Shown: positions 45,150 through 53,768 of the stretch, in pieces
How positions within the stretch are numbered: position 1 is the stretch's first letter
Layout of the letters: every line of letters begins with the position of its first letter
Assembly: GCF_003674095.1 (NCBI RefSeq)
Contig: NZ_RDBF01000005.1
Span: forward strand, 1-64,000
DNA length: 64,000 nt
From: Aeromicrobium phragmitis
Lineage (GTDB): Bacteria > Actinomycetota > Actinomycetes > Propionibacteriales > Nocardioidaceae
Direction of reading: 5' to 3'
Position numbers and translations under genes: made by a program
Notes under the pieces: generated by a model
Told to the model about the DNA's origin: nothing
Database searches by the model: none
The model's input: only the letters and a program-made list of their open reading frames with translations

Positions 45150-46952
45150 GTGGCCGATGCAGAACGTCGCGATGGTGCCGCGTGGCCCGGTCGACCCTTC
45201 CCAGCGGCCTGGGAGGCACCGATCGAGGACATCGCCCGCGCCTTCCGCTCCGAGCACGCGCGCGCCGTCGCGGCCGTCGCTCACGCCACGGGCGGGGACG
45301 TCGAGCTTGCCGTCGAAGCGGTCGCCGACGCCTTCGAGGACGCGATCCGGCAGTGGCCCGGTCGAGGTGCACCGCCCTCCCCCGGCCACTGGATCGTCCG
45401 CACGGCACGCCGCTACGCCGCCGAACGACTGCACCGCGCGGAAGCGGACCGTCGCGTCGCCATCGACGCCCTGATGCGCGAGTCCGGGGACGGCAGCCAA
45501 CCCGACGAGCGGCTCGCCCTGATCTTCACCTGCTGCCATCCCGCCCAGGCCGTCCCGGCCCAGGTCGCGCTGACCCTGCGACTCGTCGGCGGGCTCACGA
45601 CCGCCGAGATCGCTCGCGTGTTCGTCGCGCCCGAACCGCTCATGGCGCAACGGCTCACGCGCGCCAAGGCCGCCATCGTCAACGGCACGATCGCCTTCGC
45701 GGAGCCGGAGCCACAGGACTACCGCCGGCGACTCGATGCGGTGATGGCCGTGCTGTACCTCATCTTCAACGAGGGCTACGTCGGTTCGCAGAGCACGTCC
45801 CAGGCGCCCGACGACCTCTCCAGCACGGCCGTCACGATGACCCGGATGCTCGTGGAACTGCTGCCGCATGAGGAGGACGTGCGGGGGTTGCTCGCCCTCA
45901 TGCTGTTCATCCAGGCCCGTCGCGAGGCGCGGGTGCGTCCCGGCGGCGAACTCGTACCGCTGGCAGAGCAGGACCGAACGCGCTGGGATCGAACGGCGAT
46001 CGCCGAAGCGCGCTTCCTGCTGCGTCAAGCGCAACGCTCAAGCCGTCGTCACCGGTACACGGTGGAGGCGCGCATCCAGGCGGAGCATGCCGCCACGATC
46101 GACGGGTCGGCACCGGACTGGAACCGGATCCTCGTCGGCTACGACGAGTTGCGCGGGCTCGCCCCGAGTCCGGCCCTGGAACTGAACCGTGCCGTGGCGC
46201 TCGCCGAGGTCGAGGGAGCCGAGGTCGCGCTCGCGGCCGTCGACGCCGTGCCCTCGCAGTCGCACCTGTGGTACGCCGTCAGGGCCGACCTGCTCGACCG
46301 GCTCGGCCGTCACGAGGAGGCCGCGCAAACGTGGCGCGCCGCCGCCGAACTCGCCGGCAACGTCACCGAACAGGCCTATATGACGCCACGGTCGGCCCGT
46401 CACGCGTCGAGTTGCGAGGATGACGCACCGCCGTACGGTGAAGACATGCCAGCTACGCCGAAGTACACGGTTCCGGGACTGTCGCTCGAGGACGGCCAGC
46501 AGGTCGCCGCGATGCTGCAGGACCGGCTCAACGCACTCAACGACCTCATGCTCACGCTCAAGCACGTGCACTGGAACGTCGTGGGCCCGCACTTCATCGC
46601 CGTGCACGAGATGATCGACCCCCACGTGGTGGAGGTGCGCGACATGGTCGACGAGACCGCCGAACGCATCGCCACCCTCGGCGTCGCCCCGCAGGGCACG
46701 CCGTCGGCGATCGTCGAAGGCCGCACGTGGAAGGGCTACCCGCTGGACCGCGCGACCACGACGGAGCACCTCAAGGCCCTGGACGAGGTCTACGTCGGGT
46801 TGCTCGACGATCACCGTAAGGTGCAGGCCCAGGTTGCCGAGCTCGATCCGATCACCGAGGACATGGTCATCGGCCAGATCAAGACGATGGAGCTGTTCCA
46901 CTGGTTCGTGCGAGCCCATCTCGAGAACCAGGGCGGCCAGCTCGAGAGCTGA
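45150..46952 (+). CDS. ECF42-like sigma factor whose frame continues without a stop into Dps
   Basis: The frame from GTG 45150 (after GAGGAG) codes first for a large ECF sigma factor of the ECF42/SigJ-like type, about residues 1-415. Region 2 is EDIARAFRSEHARAVAAVAH, with VADAFEDAIRQWP after it. Region 4 is seen in LTLRLVGGLTTAEIARVF. The long C-terminal part includes RLDAVMAVLYLIFNEGY (DUF6596) and ends with TPR-like helices (LWYAVRADLLDRLGRHEEA). Instead of stopping after AAELAGNVTEQAYM, the frame runs on through an 18-residue linker into a complete Dps protein from residue 433. A one-base shift at 46378-46383 would give a stop (TGA), so stop loss or a frameshift is one explanation. The usual ECF42 partner (a YciI/DGPF gene) is not adjacent. 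Confidence 0.75.
   Translation: MADAERRDGAAWPGRPFPAAWEAPIEDIARAFRSEHARAVAAVAHATGGDVELAVEAVADAFEDAIRQWPGRGAPPSPGHWIVRTARRYAAERLHRAEADRRVAIDALMRESGDGSQPDERLALIFTCCHPAQAVPAQVALTLRLVGGLTTAEIARVFVAPEPLMAQRLTRAKAAIVNGTIAFAEPEPQDYRRRLDAVMAVLYLIFNEGYVGSQSTSQAPDDLSSTAVTMTRMLVELLPHEEDVRGLLALMLFIQARREARVRPGGELVPLAEQDRTRWDRTAIAEARFLLRQAQRSSRRHRYTVEARIQAEHAATIDGSAPDWNRILVGYDELRGLAPSPALELNRAVALAEVEGAEVALAAVDAVPSQSHLWYAVRADLLDRLGRHEEAAQTWRAAAELAGNVTEQAYMTPRSARHASSCEDDAPPYGEDMPATPKYTVPGLSLEDGQQVAAMLQDRLNALNDLMLTLKHVHWNVVGPHFIAVHEMIDPHVVEVRDMVDETAERIATLGVAPQGTPSAIVEGRTWKGYPLDRATTTEHLKALDEVYVGLLDDHRKVQAQVAELDPITEDMVIGQIKTMELFHWFVRAHLENQGGQLES
46412..46439 (+). promoter_or_regulatory. Internal promoter of dps
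   Basis: TTGCGA (46412-46417), 16 bases, then TACGGT (46434-46439) looks like a housekeeping promoter inside the 3' end of the sigma-factor region. The -10 ends six bases before the dps ATG at 46446, the same spacing and the same hexamer as before lexA, so a leaderless dps mRNA is predicted. Confidence 0.55.
46446..46952 (+). CDS. dps: DNA-protecting ferritin-like protein Dps
   Basis: 168 aa if translated from its own ATG. It stores iron as ferric oxide and shields DNA in starvation and peroxide stress. The ferroxidase motif is LKHVHWNVVGPHFIAVHE followed by Asp and Glu in VRDMVDETAERI, and the helical C-terminus QIKTMELFHWFVRAHLEN fits the family. It is in the same frame as the sigma factor upstream with no stop between, so it may be made both as a free protein from the internal promoter and as the C-terminal part of a 600 aa fusion. 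A terminator hairpin follows. Confidence 0.85.
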   Translation: MPATPKYTVPGLSLEDGQQVAAMLQDRLNALNDLMLTLKHVHWNVVGPHFIAVHEMIDPHVVEVRDMVDETAERIATLGVAPQGTPSAIVEGRTWKGYPLDRATTTEHLKALDEVYVGLLDDHRKVQAQVAELDPITEDMVIGQIKTMELFHWFVRAHLENQGGQLES

Positions 46953-46986
46953 CCGCGCAGCGGTTCTCGACCGGCACCACAGACAT

Positions 46987-47031
46987 CGGTCCCGGCGACC
47001 CACCCTTCCCCAGGTGGTGACGCCGGGACCG
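46987..47031. terminator. Bidirectional terminator between dps and the LysM gene
   Basis: CGGTCCCGGCG (46987-46997) pairs perfectly with 47021-47031; the enclosed bases include an additional CACC/GGTG pairing. It lies between the convergent stops at 46952 and 47043. Confidence 0.8.
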
Positions 47032-47042
47032 GTGTCGTGGTG

Positions 47043-47444
47043 TCAGCCCTCGTAGACGGGGACCGCCAACGTCGTACCCATCTTGAGGCCGCTGGCGTTA
47101 GGCAACGCATTGAGCCGGACGATCTCGTCGATGGTGGTGCGAATATCGCCACCGGGATTGGCCTCGGCCGCGATCTCCCAGAGCGTCTGCCCGGGCTGCA
47201 CCTGGACGGTCGTGGTGGGAAGCGTGGCGGCGTCGTCCGTCGCCGCCACCGAGGCGCCGAGCACGATGCTCGACACGGCCAGCAGCAGCGCGACCGCGGC
47301 GAACACGACGATGCGCCCGCGGCGGGTGAGACGCAGCGGTGCCGCGGCGGGCTGCGCAGGCGCGGCGAGCGGGACGGCGGACAGGTGACGCTGGCGCTGC
47401 GGGGCGGGACGAACCGGGAGCTCGTGGTAGGCGATGGTGCTCAT
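47043..47444 (-). CDS. LysM-domain membrane protein, SOS-type cell division inhibitor (ChiZ/YneA-like)
   Basis: 133 aa. A cytosolic basic N-terminus of about 45 residues is followed by one membrane helix (IVVFAAVALLLAVSSIVLG, about 45-66) and a single extracytoplasmic LysM domain with VQVQPGQTLWEIAAEANPGG at its start. It is encoded next to lexA and is preceded by LexA boxes, exactly as mycobacterial ChiZ (Rv2719c), a damage-induced division inhibitor and cell-wall-acting protein. GGAGG stands eight bases before the ATG. Function is by synteny and architecture; no direct evidence. Confidence 0.87.
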   Translation of the reverse strand: MSTIAYHELPVRPAPQRQRHLSAVPLAAPAQPAAAPLRLTRRGRIVVFAAVALLLAVSSIVLGASVAATDDAATLPTTTVQVQPGQTLWEIAAEANPGGDIRTTIDEIVRLNALPNASGLKMGTTLAVPVYEG

Positions 47445-47521
47445 TGCTGGTCCTCCAGAGGGGAAGAAGAGGTCAGGTCTGGTGTGTCCGGCCGAACGCC
47501 TGGCGTACGATGTCATTCGAA

Positions 47522-47553
47522 GTGAACAGACGTTCGATCGAACACGTGTACGA
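47522..47553 (-). promoter_or_regulatory. Two abutting LexA boxes at the LysM gene promoter
   Basis: GTGAACAGACGTTCGA (47522-47537) and TCGAACACGTGTACGA (47538-47553) lie end to end; they differ from the actinobacterial SOS box TCGAAC-N4-GTTCGA at two and one positions. On the reverse strand a promoter TTGTTT (47575-47580), 16 bases, TATAGT (47553-47558) ends against them, so LexA would cover the transcription start. Confidence 0.8.
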
Positions 47554-47587
47554 CTATACGGCGGCCCACTGACAAAACAAGCGAGAT

Positions 47588-47603
47588 TCGAACACGTGCT
47601 CGA
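47588..47603 (+). promoter_or_regulatory. LexA box between the LysM and YihY genes
   Basis: TCGAACACGTGCTCGA differs from the SOS consensus at one position. It lies 55 bases before the YihY start and upstream of the LysM promoter, so it could serve either gene. TAGTTT at 47646-47651, six bases before the YihY ATG, is the likely YihY -10. Confidence 0.7.
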
Positions 47604-47657
47604 ATCTTTCGCCGCATGGACTCGGCACGATGCCGCGCGGACCGCTAGTTTCGTTCC

Positions 47658-48608
47658 ATGCGAGCCTTCCTCCGGACCGTGAAATTGGCCTGGAAACAGG
47701 CATCGTCTCGCCAGGCGCCCCTCCTCGCCGCCGGAGTCGCCTTCTATTCCTTCACTTCGCTGTTTCCCGCCCTGATCGCCGGCGTGTCGCTCTATGGGCT
47801 CGTCGCATCGCCTCAGACCGTGGCCCAGCAGTCCGATCGCCTCCGAGATCTCCTGCCAGCCGACGCCGCCTCCCTCGTGACCGGCCAGATCGAACAACTG
47901 ACCGCGACCTCGAGCGGCACCCTCGGCGTGACGACGGTGGTCGCCCTCGCCGTGGCGCTGTGGAGCGCCTCCGGGGGCGTGGGCAACCTCCTCACCGCCG
48001 TCAACCTCATGTTCGGCCTCGGCGACGACCGCGGATTCGTCAAGCGCAAGGCCCTCGCGCTCGGTATGACCGTCACGGCGATCCTGTTCGCGATCGTGGC
48101 GATCGCGCTCGTGGCCGTCGTTCCCGCCGTCCTGAACGTCATCGACGCGGTCCCCGGCGTCCGCTGGGGCGCGGAGGTCGCGCGCTGGCTCGTCCTGGTC
48201 ATCTTGGTCATGGCCGTGATCGCCGTGACGTACCGCCTGGCGCCGAACCGCCCCCACCCCAGTCGATTCATCAGCCGCGGCGTGGTCGTCGCATCGCTGT
48301 TGTGGTTGCTCGTCTCGGTGGGCTTCTCGATGTACGTCAACTCGTTCGGCAATTACGGCAAGACGTACGGCGCCCTCGCCGGCGTGGTCGTCCTGCTCCT
48401 CTGGCTCTGGATCGGACTCTTCGCCGTGCTTCTCGGAGCCGCGCTCCAAGCCGTGGACGAGACCGTCGTGACCGCCGCCACCGTCGCGGAAGACCAGGCG
48501 GCCTCGCTCGCGCGCACCGAGCAGGAGCGCGCCCATGCCGAGATCGAGGAACACCTGGACGCATTCCTGGACGACCTGCGCGGCCGCCAGGAGCCCGACC
48601 ACCGATAG
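47658..48608 (+). CDS. YihY/BrkB family inner membrane protein
   Basis: 316 aa polytopic protein of the YihY (formerly BrkB or RNase BN) family, whose biochemical role is unknown; the old RNase assignment is not valid. Family marks are [20 protein letters not shown] at the first helix, [17 protein letters not shown] near residue 100, and the last helices [24 protein letters not shown]. Six membrane helices are visible. The C-terminus is a charged coiled tail. It lies between the LysM gene and lexA, with a LexA box at 47588-47603, so it may belong to the SOS response. Confidence 0.9.
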   Translation: MRAFLRTVKLAWKQASSRQAPLLAAGVAFYSFTSLFPALIAGVSLYGLVASPQTVAQQSDRLRDLLPADAASLVTGQIEQLTATSSGTLGVTTVVALAVALWSASGGVGNLLTAVNLMFGLGDDRGFVKRKALALGMTVTAILFAIVAIALVAVVPAVLNVIDAVPGVRWGAEVARWLVLVILVMAVIAVTYRLAPNRPHPSRFISRGVVVASLLWLLVSVGFSMYVNSFGNYGKTYGALAGVVVLLLWLWIGLFAVLLGAALQAVDETVVTAATVAEDQAASLARTEQERAHAEIEEHLDAFLDDLRGRQEPDHR

Positions 48609-48625
48609 CCGCGACGCGCCCGGGT

Positions 48626-48641
48626 TCGAACACGTGTTTGA
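48626..48641 (+). promoter_or_regulatory. LexA box and promoter of lexA
   Basis: TCGAACACGTGTTTGA differs from the SOS consensus at one position. It overlaps the -35 hexamer TTGATT (48638-48643); 17 bases later TACGGT (48661-48666) is the -10, seven bases before the ATG. Autorepression and a leaderless mRNA are predicted. Confidence 0.85.
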
Positions 48642-48673
48642 TTTCGACCGGGCCGCTCGCTACGGTCAAGGCC

Positions 48674-49396
48674 ATGAGCAGCGATGCGCGCCCCACCGAT
48701 TCGGTCAGCGAACTACCCGACGGCCCGGCCGACGCGACCGGACTGACGCCCCGGCAGCGCAAGGTGCTCGAGTTCTTGCGCGACAGCCTCCGCGAGCGCG
48801 GTTATCCGCCCAGCATGCGCGAGGTCGGCGCAGCGGTCGGCCTCGCGAGCACCTCCTCGGTCTCCCACCAGTTGCGGATGCTCGAGAAGATGGGCTTCAT
48901 CAAGCGCGACCCCAACCGCCCACGCGCGCTGGAGATCCACCTCCCGGAGGTGCGACGGTCCCTCGGCGGCGCCGATCCCGACGAGGTCGGCGACGTCACG
49001 GCGTCCGGCGACGCGCGGCCAACCGCCACCTACGTTCCGGTCGTCGGCCGCATCGCGGCCGGTGGCCCGATCCTGGCCGAGGAACGTGTCGAGGACGTCA
49101 TGCCGCTGCCCAGTTCGCTCGTGGGCGACGGCACCCTCTTCCTGCTCGAGGTCAGCGGCGACTCGATGGTCGACGCGGCCATCTGCGACGGCGACTACGT
49201 CGTCATCCGGCAGCAGCCGACGGCCGAGAACGGCGAGATCGTCGCCGCCATGATCGACGGCGAGGCCACGGTCAAGACGCTGCAGCGCAAGAACGGAGAA
49301 GTCTGGTTGCTGCCGCACAACGAGGCGTACGAGCCGATCGACGGTACGCACGCCACGATCCTCGGCAAGGTCACGGCCGTCCTGCGCCGCGTCTGA
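48674..49396 (+). CDS. lexA: SOS repressor LexA
   Basis: 240 aa repressor that cleaves itself on RecA filaments. The winged-helix DNA-binding domain opens [20 protein letters not shown] and includes [20 protein letters not shown]. The cleavage site Ala129-Gly130 is in [10 protein letters not shown], and the catalytic dyad is Ser164 (GDSMVDA) and Lys201 (ATVKTLQ). A variable linker separates the two domains. The frame is open far upstream through the YihY gene, but promoter and synteny fix the start at 48674. It ends one base from the convergent galE stop. Confidence 0.97.
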   Translation: MSSDARPTDSVSELPDGPADATGLTPRQRKVLEFLRDSLRERGYPPSMREVGAAVGLASTSSVSHQLRMLEKMGFIKRDPNRPRALEIHLPEVRRSLGGADPDEVGDVTASGDARPTATYVPVVGRIAAGGPILAEERVEDVMPLPSSLVGDGTLFLLEVSGDSMVDAAICDGDYVVIRQQPTAENGEIVAAMIDGEATVKTLQRKNGEVWLLPHNEAYEPIDGTHATILGKVTAVLRRV

Positions 49397-49397
49397 C

Positions 49398-50357
49398 TCA
49401 GTTCTGGTGGCGCGCCCGCCACGCGCTCGTGACCATCTGGTCGAGCGTGTGGCGCATCGTCCACTGCAGATCCCGGGCCGCGAGATCACCCGAGGCGACG
49501 ATCCGCGCCGGGTCGCCCGGTCGCCGCGGCGCCACCACGGGCTCGAAGTCGATGCCCGTCACCTGCGCCACCGCCGTCATGATCTGCCGGACGGACACGC
49601 CTTCACCACTGCCGAGGTTGTAGACCGGTTCCAGCTCCCGGCCGGCGAGCAGCTTCTGGGTAGCCACGACATGGGCGTCGGCGAGATCGGCGACGTGCAC
49701 GTAGTCGCGCACACAGGTGCCGTCCGGCGTCGGATAGTCGCCGCCGAAGATCTTGGGTTGGTGCCCCTCGGTGAGCGCACGGATCACGAGCGGGAAGAGG
49801 TTGTGCGGGCTCGAGTCGTACAGCTCGTCGGTCGCGGATCCGACCACATTGAAGTACCGCAGCGAGGTATGGTGCAGTCCGGTCGCCCGCCCCTGGTCGG
49901 CGATGACCCACTCCCCCACGAGTTTGCTCTCCCCGTACGGCGACTCCGGACGGGTCGGCGTCTCCTCGGTGACCAGAGCGACGTCCGGGGTGCCGTAGAC
50001 CGCGGCGCTCGAGGAGAAGACGATGTTGTCGATGCCGTGCTCGGCCATGGCGCGGAGCAGGCTCACGGTGCCCTGCACGTTCTGCTGATAGGTGTGCAGC
50101 GGACGCTGGACGGACACGCCGGCGTACTTGTAGCCCGCCAGGTGCACGACGGCGTCGATCGCATGGTGCCGCAACGCCTCGGTGAGCTTCTTCGTGCGGA
50201 CGATGTTGAGCTCGATGAGCGGGACGTCGTCGGGCACGAAGTCACGGTGCCCGCTGGAGAGGTCGTCGACGACGACGGGATCGAGTCCGGCGAGCCGGAA
50301 CGCGCGAACGATGTGCGAGCCGATGTACCCAGCACCACCGGTGACCAAGACCGCCAT
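49398..50357 (-). CDS. galE: UDP-glucose 4-epimerase
   Basis: Extended short-chain dehydrogenase, 319 aa, that interconverts UDP-glucose and UDP-galactose for cell envelope sugars. The NAD-binding motif is LVTGGAGYIGSHIV (residues 4-17). VFSSSAAVYG contains the catalytic Ser, and the YxxxK pair is in SPYGESKLVGE. The C-terminal block GTCVRDYVHVADLADAH is diagnostic. The gene points at lexA with only one base between the stop codons, leaving no room for a separate terminator. Confidence 0.95.
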   Translation of the reverse strand: MAVLVTGGAGYIGSHIVRAFRLAGLDPVVVDDLSSGHRDFVPDDVPLIELNIVRTKKLTEALRHHAIDAVVHLAGYKYAGVSVQRPLHTYQQNVQGTVSLLRAMAEHGIDNIVFSSSAAVYGTPDVALVTEETPTRPESPYGESKLVGEWVIADQGRATGLHHTSLRYFNVVGSATDELYDSSPHNLFPLVIRALTEGHQPKIFGGDYPTPDGTCVRDYVHVADLADAHVVATQKLLAGRELEPVYNLGSGEGVSVRQIMTAVAQVTGIDFEPVVAPRRPGDPARIVASGDLAARDLQWTMRHTLDQMVTSAWRARHQN

Positions 50358-50383
50358 GGCGTCAGCCTACTGGTGAGCGGCGC

Positions 50384-52327
50384 TCAGATGCCCTCACGGG
50401 CAGAAGCGGCCTCGTCGAGTCGCCGTAGCGCCCCCACGACGGTCGCGCGATCGGTGGTCCGCCACAGACCCGGTAGCGAAGCGGCCAGGAAACTGCCGTA
50501 CCGAGCGGTGACGAGCCGCGGATCGAGGATCGCGACGACACCGCGGTCGTCCGCCCGCCGGATCAACCGACCCGCTCCCTGTGCGAGCAGCAGAGCGGCG
50601 TGATGCGCGGCGACCTGCATGAACCCGTTCCCGCCACGCTTCTCGACGAGCCGCTGCCGGGCGCTCATGAGCGGATCGTCCGGTCGCGGGAAGGGGATGC
50701 GGTCGATGATCACGAGCGTGCACGTGTCGCCGGGCAGGTCGACGCCCTGCCACAGACTCAACGTACCGAAGAGGCAGGTGCGGGGATTTTCGGCGAACCG
50801 CCGGGCGAGTTCGGGGAGTTGGGCGTCGCCCTGGCAGAGAACGTCCACATCGGGGAGCGCGAGCCGGACGTACTCCGCGGCACGCTCGGCCCCGCGTCGC
50901 GAGGAGAAGAGCCCGAGCGTACGCCCGCCGGCGGCCTTCACGAGCGCGGTGATCTCGCCGAGTTGGTCCTCCTCGAGCCCGTCACGGCCGGGTGTGGGCA
51001 GATGTCGGGCGACGTACAACACGCCCTGCTTGGCGTAGTCGAACGGGGACCCGACGTCCAGACCGGTCCACTCCTCGTCCTCCCACAGACCGAGGGAGCG
51101 GGCAACGGGGTCGAATGAGCCGCCGAGGGTGAGCGTCGCGCTGGTCAGGACGACCGTCTTCTCGCCGAACAGCTTGTCGCGCAGCGCGGCGGACACGTCG
51201 ATGGGCGCGACGCGCAATTGCAGGCCGCTGCGGGTGTCTCCCAACCAGAGGACGTCCGTCTCACTGCCGCGCGCCATCCGTTCGGCCACCTGCCGCAACT
51301 CGTCGACCATGCTGCGCGCCTGTTGACGGGCGGGGTCGGCCTCGCCGGCCGGTCCCCCGGACTCCTTGCCGAACCCGGAGAAGCAGGCGCGGGCGGTGTC
51401 TCGCACGAACTCGAGCGCGGCGCGAAGGGGTTGGGAGATCTCGTCGATCCGGCCGGGGTGCAGATGCGTGAGGGTGTCGGCGAGCGAATCGGCGGCGTCA
51501 CTGAGGTCGTCGGCAGCGTGCGGCTCATCGAGGTGCGACCGCGCGCGGCGTGCAGCGCGCTCGATCCCGGCCGGGTCGAGCTCCTGGGTCGCGGCCTGTG
51601 TGACCCGAGCGGCCAGCTCGTGCGCCTCGTCGATGACCACGGTGTCGAACTGCGGCAGCATCGGGACGCCGTCGATCGCGTCGATGGCCAGCATCGCGTG
51701 ATTGGTCACGACGATCTGCGCGTCCTGAGCGTCCTCGCGAGCGCGCTCGGCGAAGCACTCGATCGCATAGGGACACCGCGAAGCGCCGAGGCACTCGCGG
51801 GCGCTGACGCTCACCTGCCGCCAGGAACGCTCGGTGTGCGACGGAGCGCTGTCGCGGTCGCCGCTGTGCCCCTCGTCGGCGGCGTGTTCGGCCCACTCGC
51901 GCAGCGCGACGACTTCCGCTCCGAGGGTGCCCTCGGGGACCTCGACGAGAACCCCTTGGTCGTCGGGCGCGCCTTCGCGCACCCGGTGCAGGCACGCGTA
52001 GTTGCTCCGCCCCTTGAGCACCGCGTGGTGCGGCACCTCGTCGAGGGTCGACCGGGCCGCGTCCTTGAGCGCGGGGATGTCGCGCTCCACCAGCTGATGC
52101 TGCAGATTCAGCGTCGCGGTGGCCACGACCACGCGTTCGCCGTGCAGCAGGCTCGGGACGAGGTAACCGAGTGACTTGCCGGTGCCCGTCCCGGCCTGGA
52201 CGAGCAGGTGCTTCTTCTCCTGGAACGCCCGTTCCACGGCTTCGGACATGGCTACCTGGCCCGGCCGTTGGGACCCGCCGACCGAGGCGACGGCGGCATC
52301 CAGCACATCGCGAACGGTGGGCGTCAT
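50384..52327 (-). CDS. dinG: ATP-dependent DNA helicase DinG-like (XPD/Rad3 family)
   Basis: 647 aa 5'-3' helicase with an iron-sulfur cluster domain. Walker A is AGTGTGKSLGYLVPSLL near residue 42. Four cysteines expected to hold the 4Fe-4S cluster are in YACLHRV, ECLGASRCPYAIEC. The DEAH box is VVIDEAHELAAR. C-terminal helicase motifs include SLWQGVDLPGDTC and QGAGRLIRRADDRGVV. It resolves DNA-RNA hybrids and other structures in repair. No LexA box was found in front, although E. coli dinG is damage inducible. Confidence 0.93.
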   Translation of the reverse strand: MTPTVRDVLDAAVASVGGSQRPGQVAMSEAVERAFQEKKHLLVQAGTGTGKSLGYLVPSLLHGERVVVATATLNLQHQLVERDIPALKDAARSTLDEVPHHAVLKGRSNYACLHRVREGAPDDQGVLVEVPEGTLGAEVVALREWAEHAADEGHSGDRDSAPSHTERSWRQVSVSARECLGASRCPYAIECFAERAREDAQDAQIVVTNHAMLAIDAIDGVPMLPQFDTVVIDEAHELAARVTQAATQELDPAGIERAARRARSHLDEPHAADDLSDAADSLADTLTHLHPGRIDEISQPLRAALEFVRDTARACFSGFGKESGGPAGEADPARQQARSMVDELRQVAERMARGSETDVLWLGDTRSGLQLRVAPIDVSAALRDKLFGEKTVVLTSATLTLGGSFDPVARSLGLWEDEEWTGLDVGSPFDYAKQGVLYVARHLPTPGRDGLEEDQLGEITALVKAAGGRTLGLFSSRRGAERAAEYVRLALPDVDVLCQGDAQLPELARRFAENPRTCLFGTLSLWQGVDLPGDTCTLVIIDRIPFPRPDDPLMSARQRLVEKRGGNGFMQVAAHHAALLLAQGAGRLIRRADDRGVVAILDPRLVTARYGSFLAASLPGLWRTTDRATVVGALRRLDEAASAREGI

Positions 52328-52385
52328 GCCGAGCAGGTTATCGTTCGCGGCCGTGCTCTCGGCCGCGTGTCCACAGGCGTCGCGG

Positions 52386-53768
52386 TCACCGTGCGTAGGG
52401 AGCCAGGTCGGCGGCGAGGTCGGCGTCGACGCGGGCGGAGACGTGCGTGCCGTCGCCCCGGTGCTCGACCGCGTCGATCTCGCCGTGCTCGTGGATCTGA
52501 TTGAGCAGATCTCCGCGGTCGTAGGGCAAGACGACGTCGACCGCGACCGCCGGCTGCGGCAGTTCGCTCTCGATCGCGTTGAGCAGCTCGTCGATGCCCT
52601 CGCCGGTGCGGGCGCTCACCACCACCGCGTGCGGCTCCTTGGCGACGATCTGCTTGACGGTGTCAGGGTCGGCCGCGTCGGCCTTGTTGATCGCGATGAT
52701 CTCGGGGACCTGGCTCGCACCGATCTCGGCGAACACCTCGCGCACCGCGGCGATCTGACCGAGCGGGTCGACGTGAGAACCGTCGACCACATGGACGACG
52801 AGGTCGGCGTCGGCGACCTCCTCCAGCGTGGAGCGGAAGGCCTCGACCAGCTGGTGCGGCAGGTGCCGGACGAAACCGACCGTGTCCGACAGCGTGTAGA
52901 TGCGTCCGTCGGGAGTCTGCGTGCGACGGGTGGTCGGATCGAGCGTCGCGAACAAGGCGTCCTCGACCAGCACACCGGCCTTGGTGAGCCGATTGAGCAG
53001 GCTCGACTTGCCGGCGTTCGTGTACCCCGCGATCGCCACCGAGGGGATCTGGTGGCGCTGGCGATTGGCTCGCTTGGTGTCGCGAGTGCCGCGCAACTCG
53101 GCCAGCTCGCGACGCAGCTTGGCCACCCGCGCCTGGATGCGGCGCCGGTCGGTCTCGAGCTTGGTCTCACCGGGACCACGGCCGCCGATGCCCTCACCAC
53201 CGGCGGCGCGACCGCCGGCCTGGCGCGAGAGGTTGCCGCCCCAACCCCGGAGCCGCTGGGTCTGGTACTGCAGCTGCGCGAGCTCGACCTGAGCCTTGCC
53301 CTCAGCGCTCTTCGCGTGCTGGGCGAAGATGTCGAGGATCAGCGCGGTGCGGTCGACGACCTTGGCGTTGACCCGGTCCTCGAGATTGCGTAGCTGGCTG
53401 GGCGCGAGTTCGCCGTCGCAGATGACGGTGTCCGCGCCGCTGGCCTCCACCGCGGCCCGCAGCTCCTCGACCTTGCCCCGGCCGATGTACGTGGCCGGGT
53501 CGGGCTTCTGACGGCGCTGCACGAGCGCGTCGAGCACCTCCGAACCCGCAGTTTCGGCGAGCATCTTGAGCTCGGTGAGCGAGTTCTCGGCGTCATCGGC
53601 CGTACCTTCGGTCCAGACGCCGACGAGGACGACGCGCTCGAGCCGCAGCTGGCGGTACTCGACCTCGGTGATGTCGCGCAGCTCGGTCGAGAGGCCGGCG
53701 ACGCGGCGCAGGGACGACCGCTCCTCGAGTTCGAGGTCTCCGCGGTCGTGCTCGTTGGGTTCGGTCAC
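52386..53768 (-). CDS. hflX: Ribosome-associated GTPase HflX
   Basis: 460 aa GTPase that splits stalled ribosomes and helps recovery from heat and antibiotic stress. The N-terminal nucleotide-binding HflX domain includes VLVGVWTEG and DPATYIGRGKVEEL. A Gly-rich linker GGRGPGETKLETDRRRI follows. The G domain has G1 GYTNAGKSSLLN, G3 DTVGFVRHLP and G4 NKAD. The start is GTG at 53768, overlapping the dapF stop (GTGA), as expected for the conserved miaA-dapF-hflX operon of actinobacteria. Confidence 0.95.
   Translation of the reverse strand: MTEPNEHDRGDLELEERSSLRRVAGLSTELRDITEVEYRQLRLERVVLVGVWTEGTADDAENSLTELKMLAETAGSEVLDALVQRRQKPDPATYIGRGKVEELRAAVEASGADTVICDGELAPSQLRNLEDRVNAKVVDRTALILDIFAQHAKSAEGKAQVELAQLQYQTQRLRGWGGNLSRQAGGRAAGGEGIGGRGPGETKLETDRRRIQARVAKLRRELAELRGTRDTKRANRQRHQIPSVAIAGYTNAGKSSLLNRLTKAGVLVEDALFATLDPTTRRTQTPDGRIYTLSDTVGFVRHLPHQLVEAFRSTLEEVADADLVVHVVDGSHVDPLGQIAAVREVFAEIGASQVPEIIAINKADAADPDTVKQIVAKEPHAVVVSARTGEGIDELLNAIESELPQPAVAVDVVLPYDRGDLLNQIHEHGEIDAVEHRGDGTHVSARVDADLAADLAPYAR

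Noticed and set aside
47630-48673. LexA as a 588 aa fusion with upstream sequence
   Set aside because: The upstream part is an out-of-frame reading of yihY; promoter, LexA box and family length place the start at 48674.
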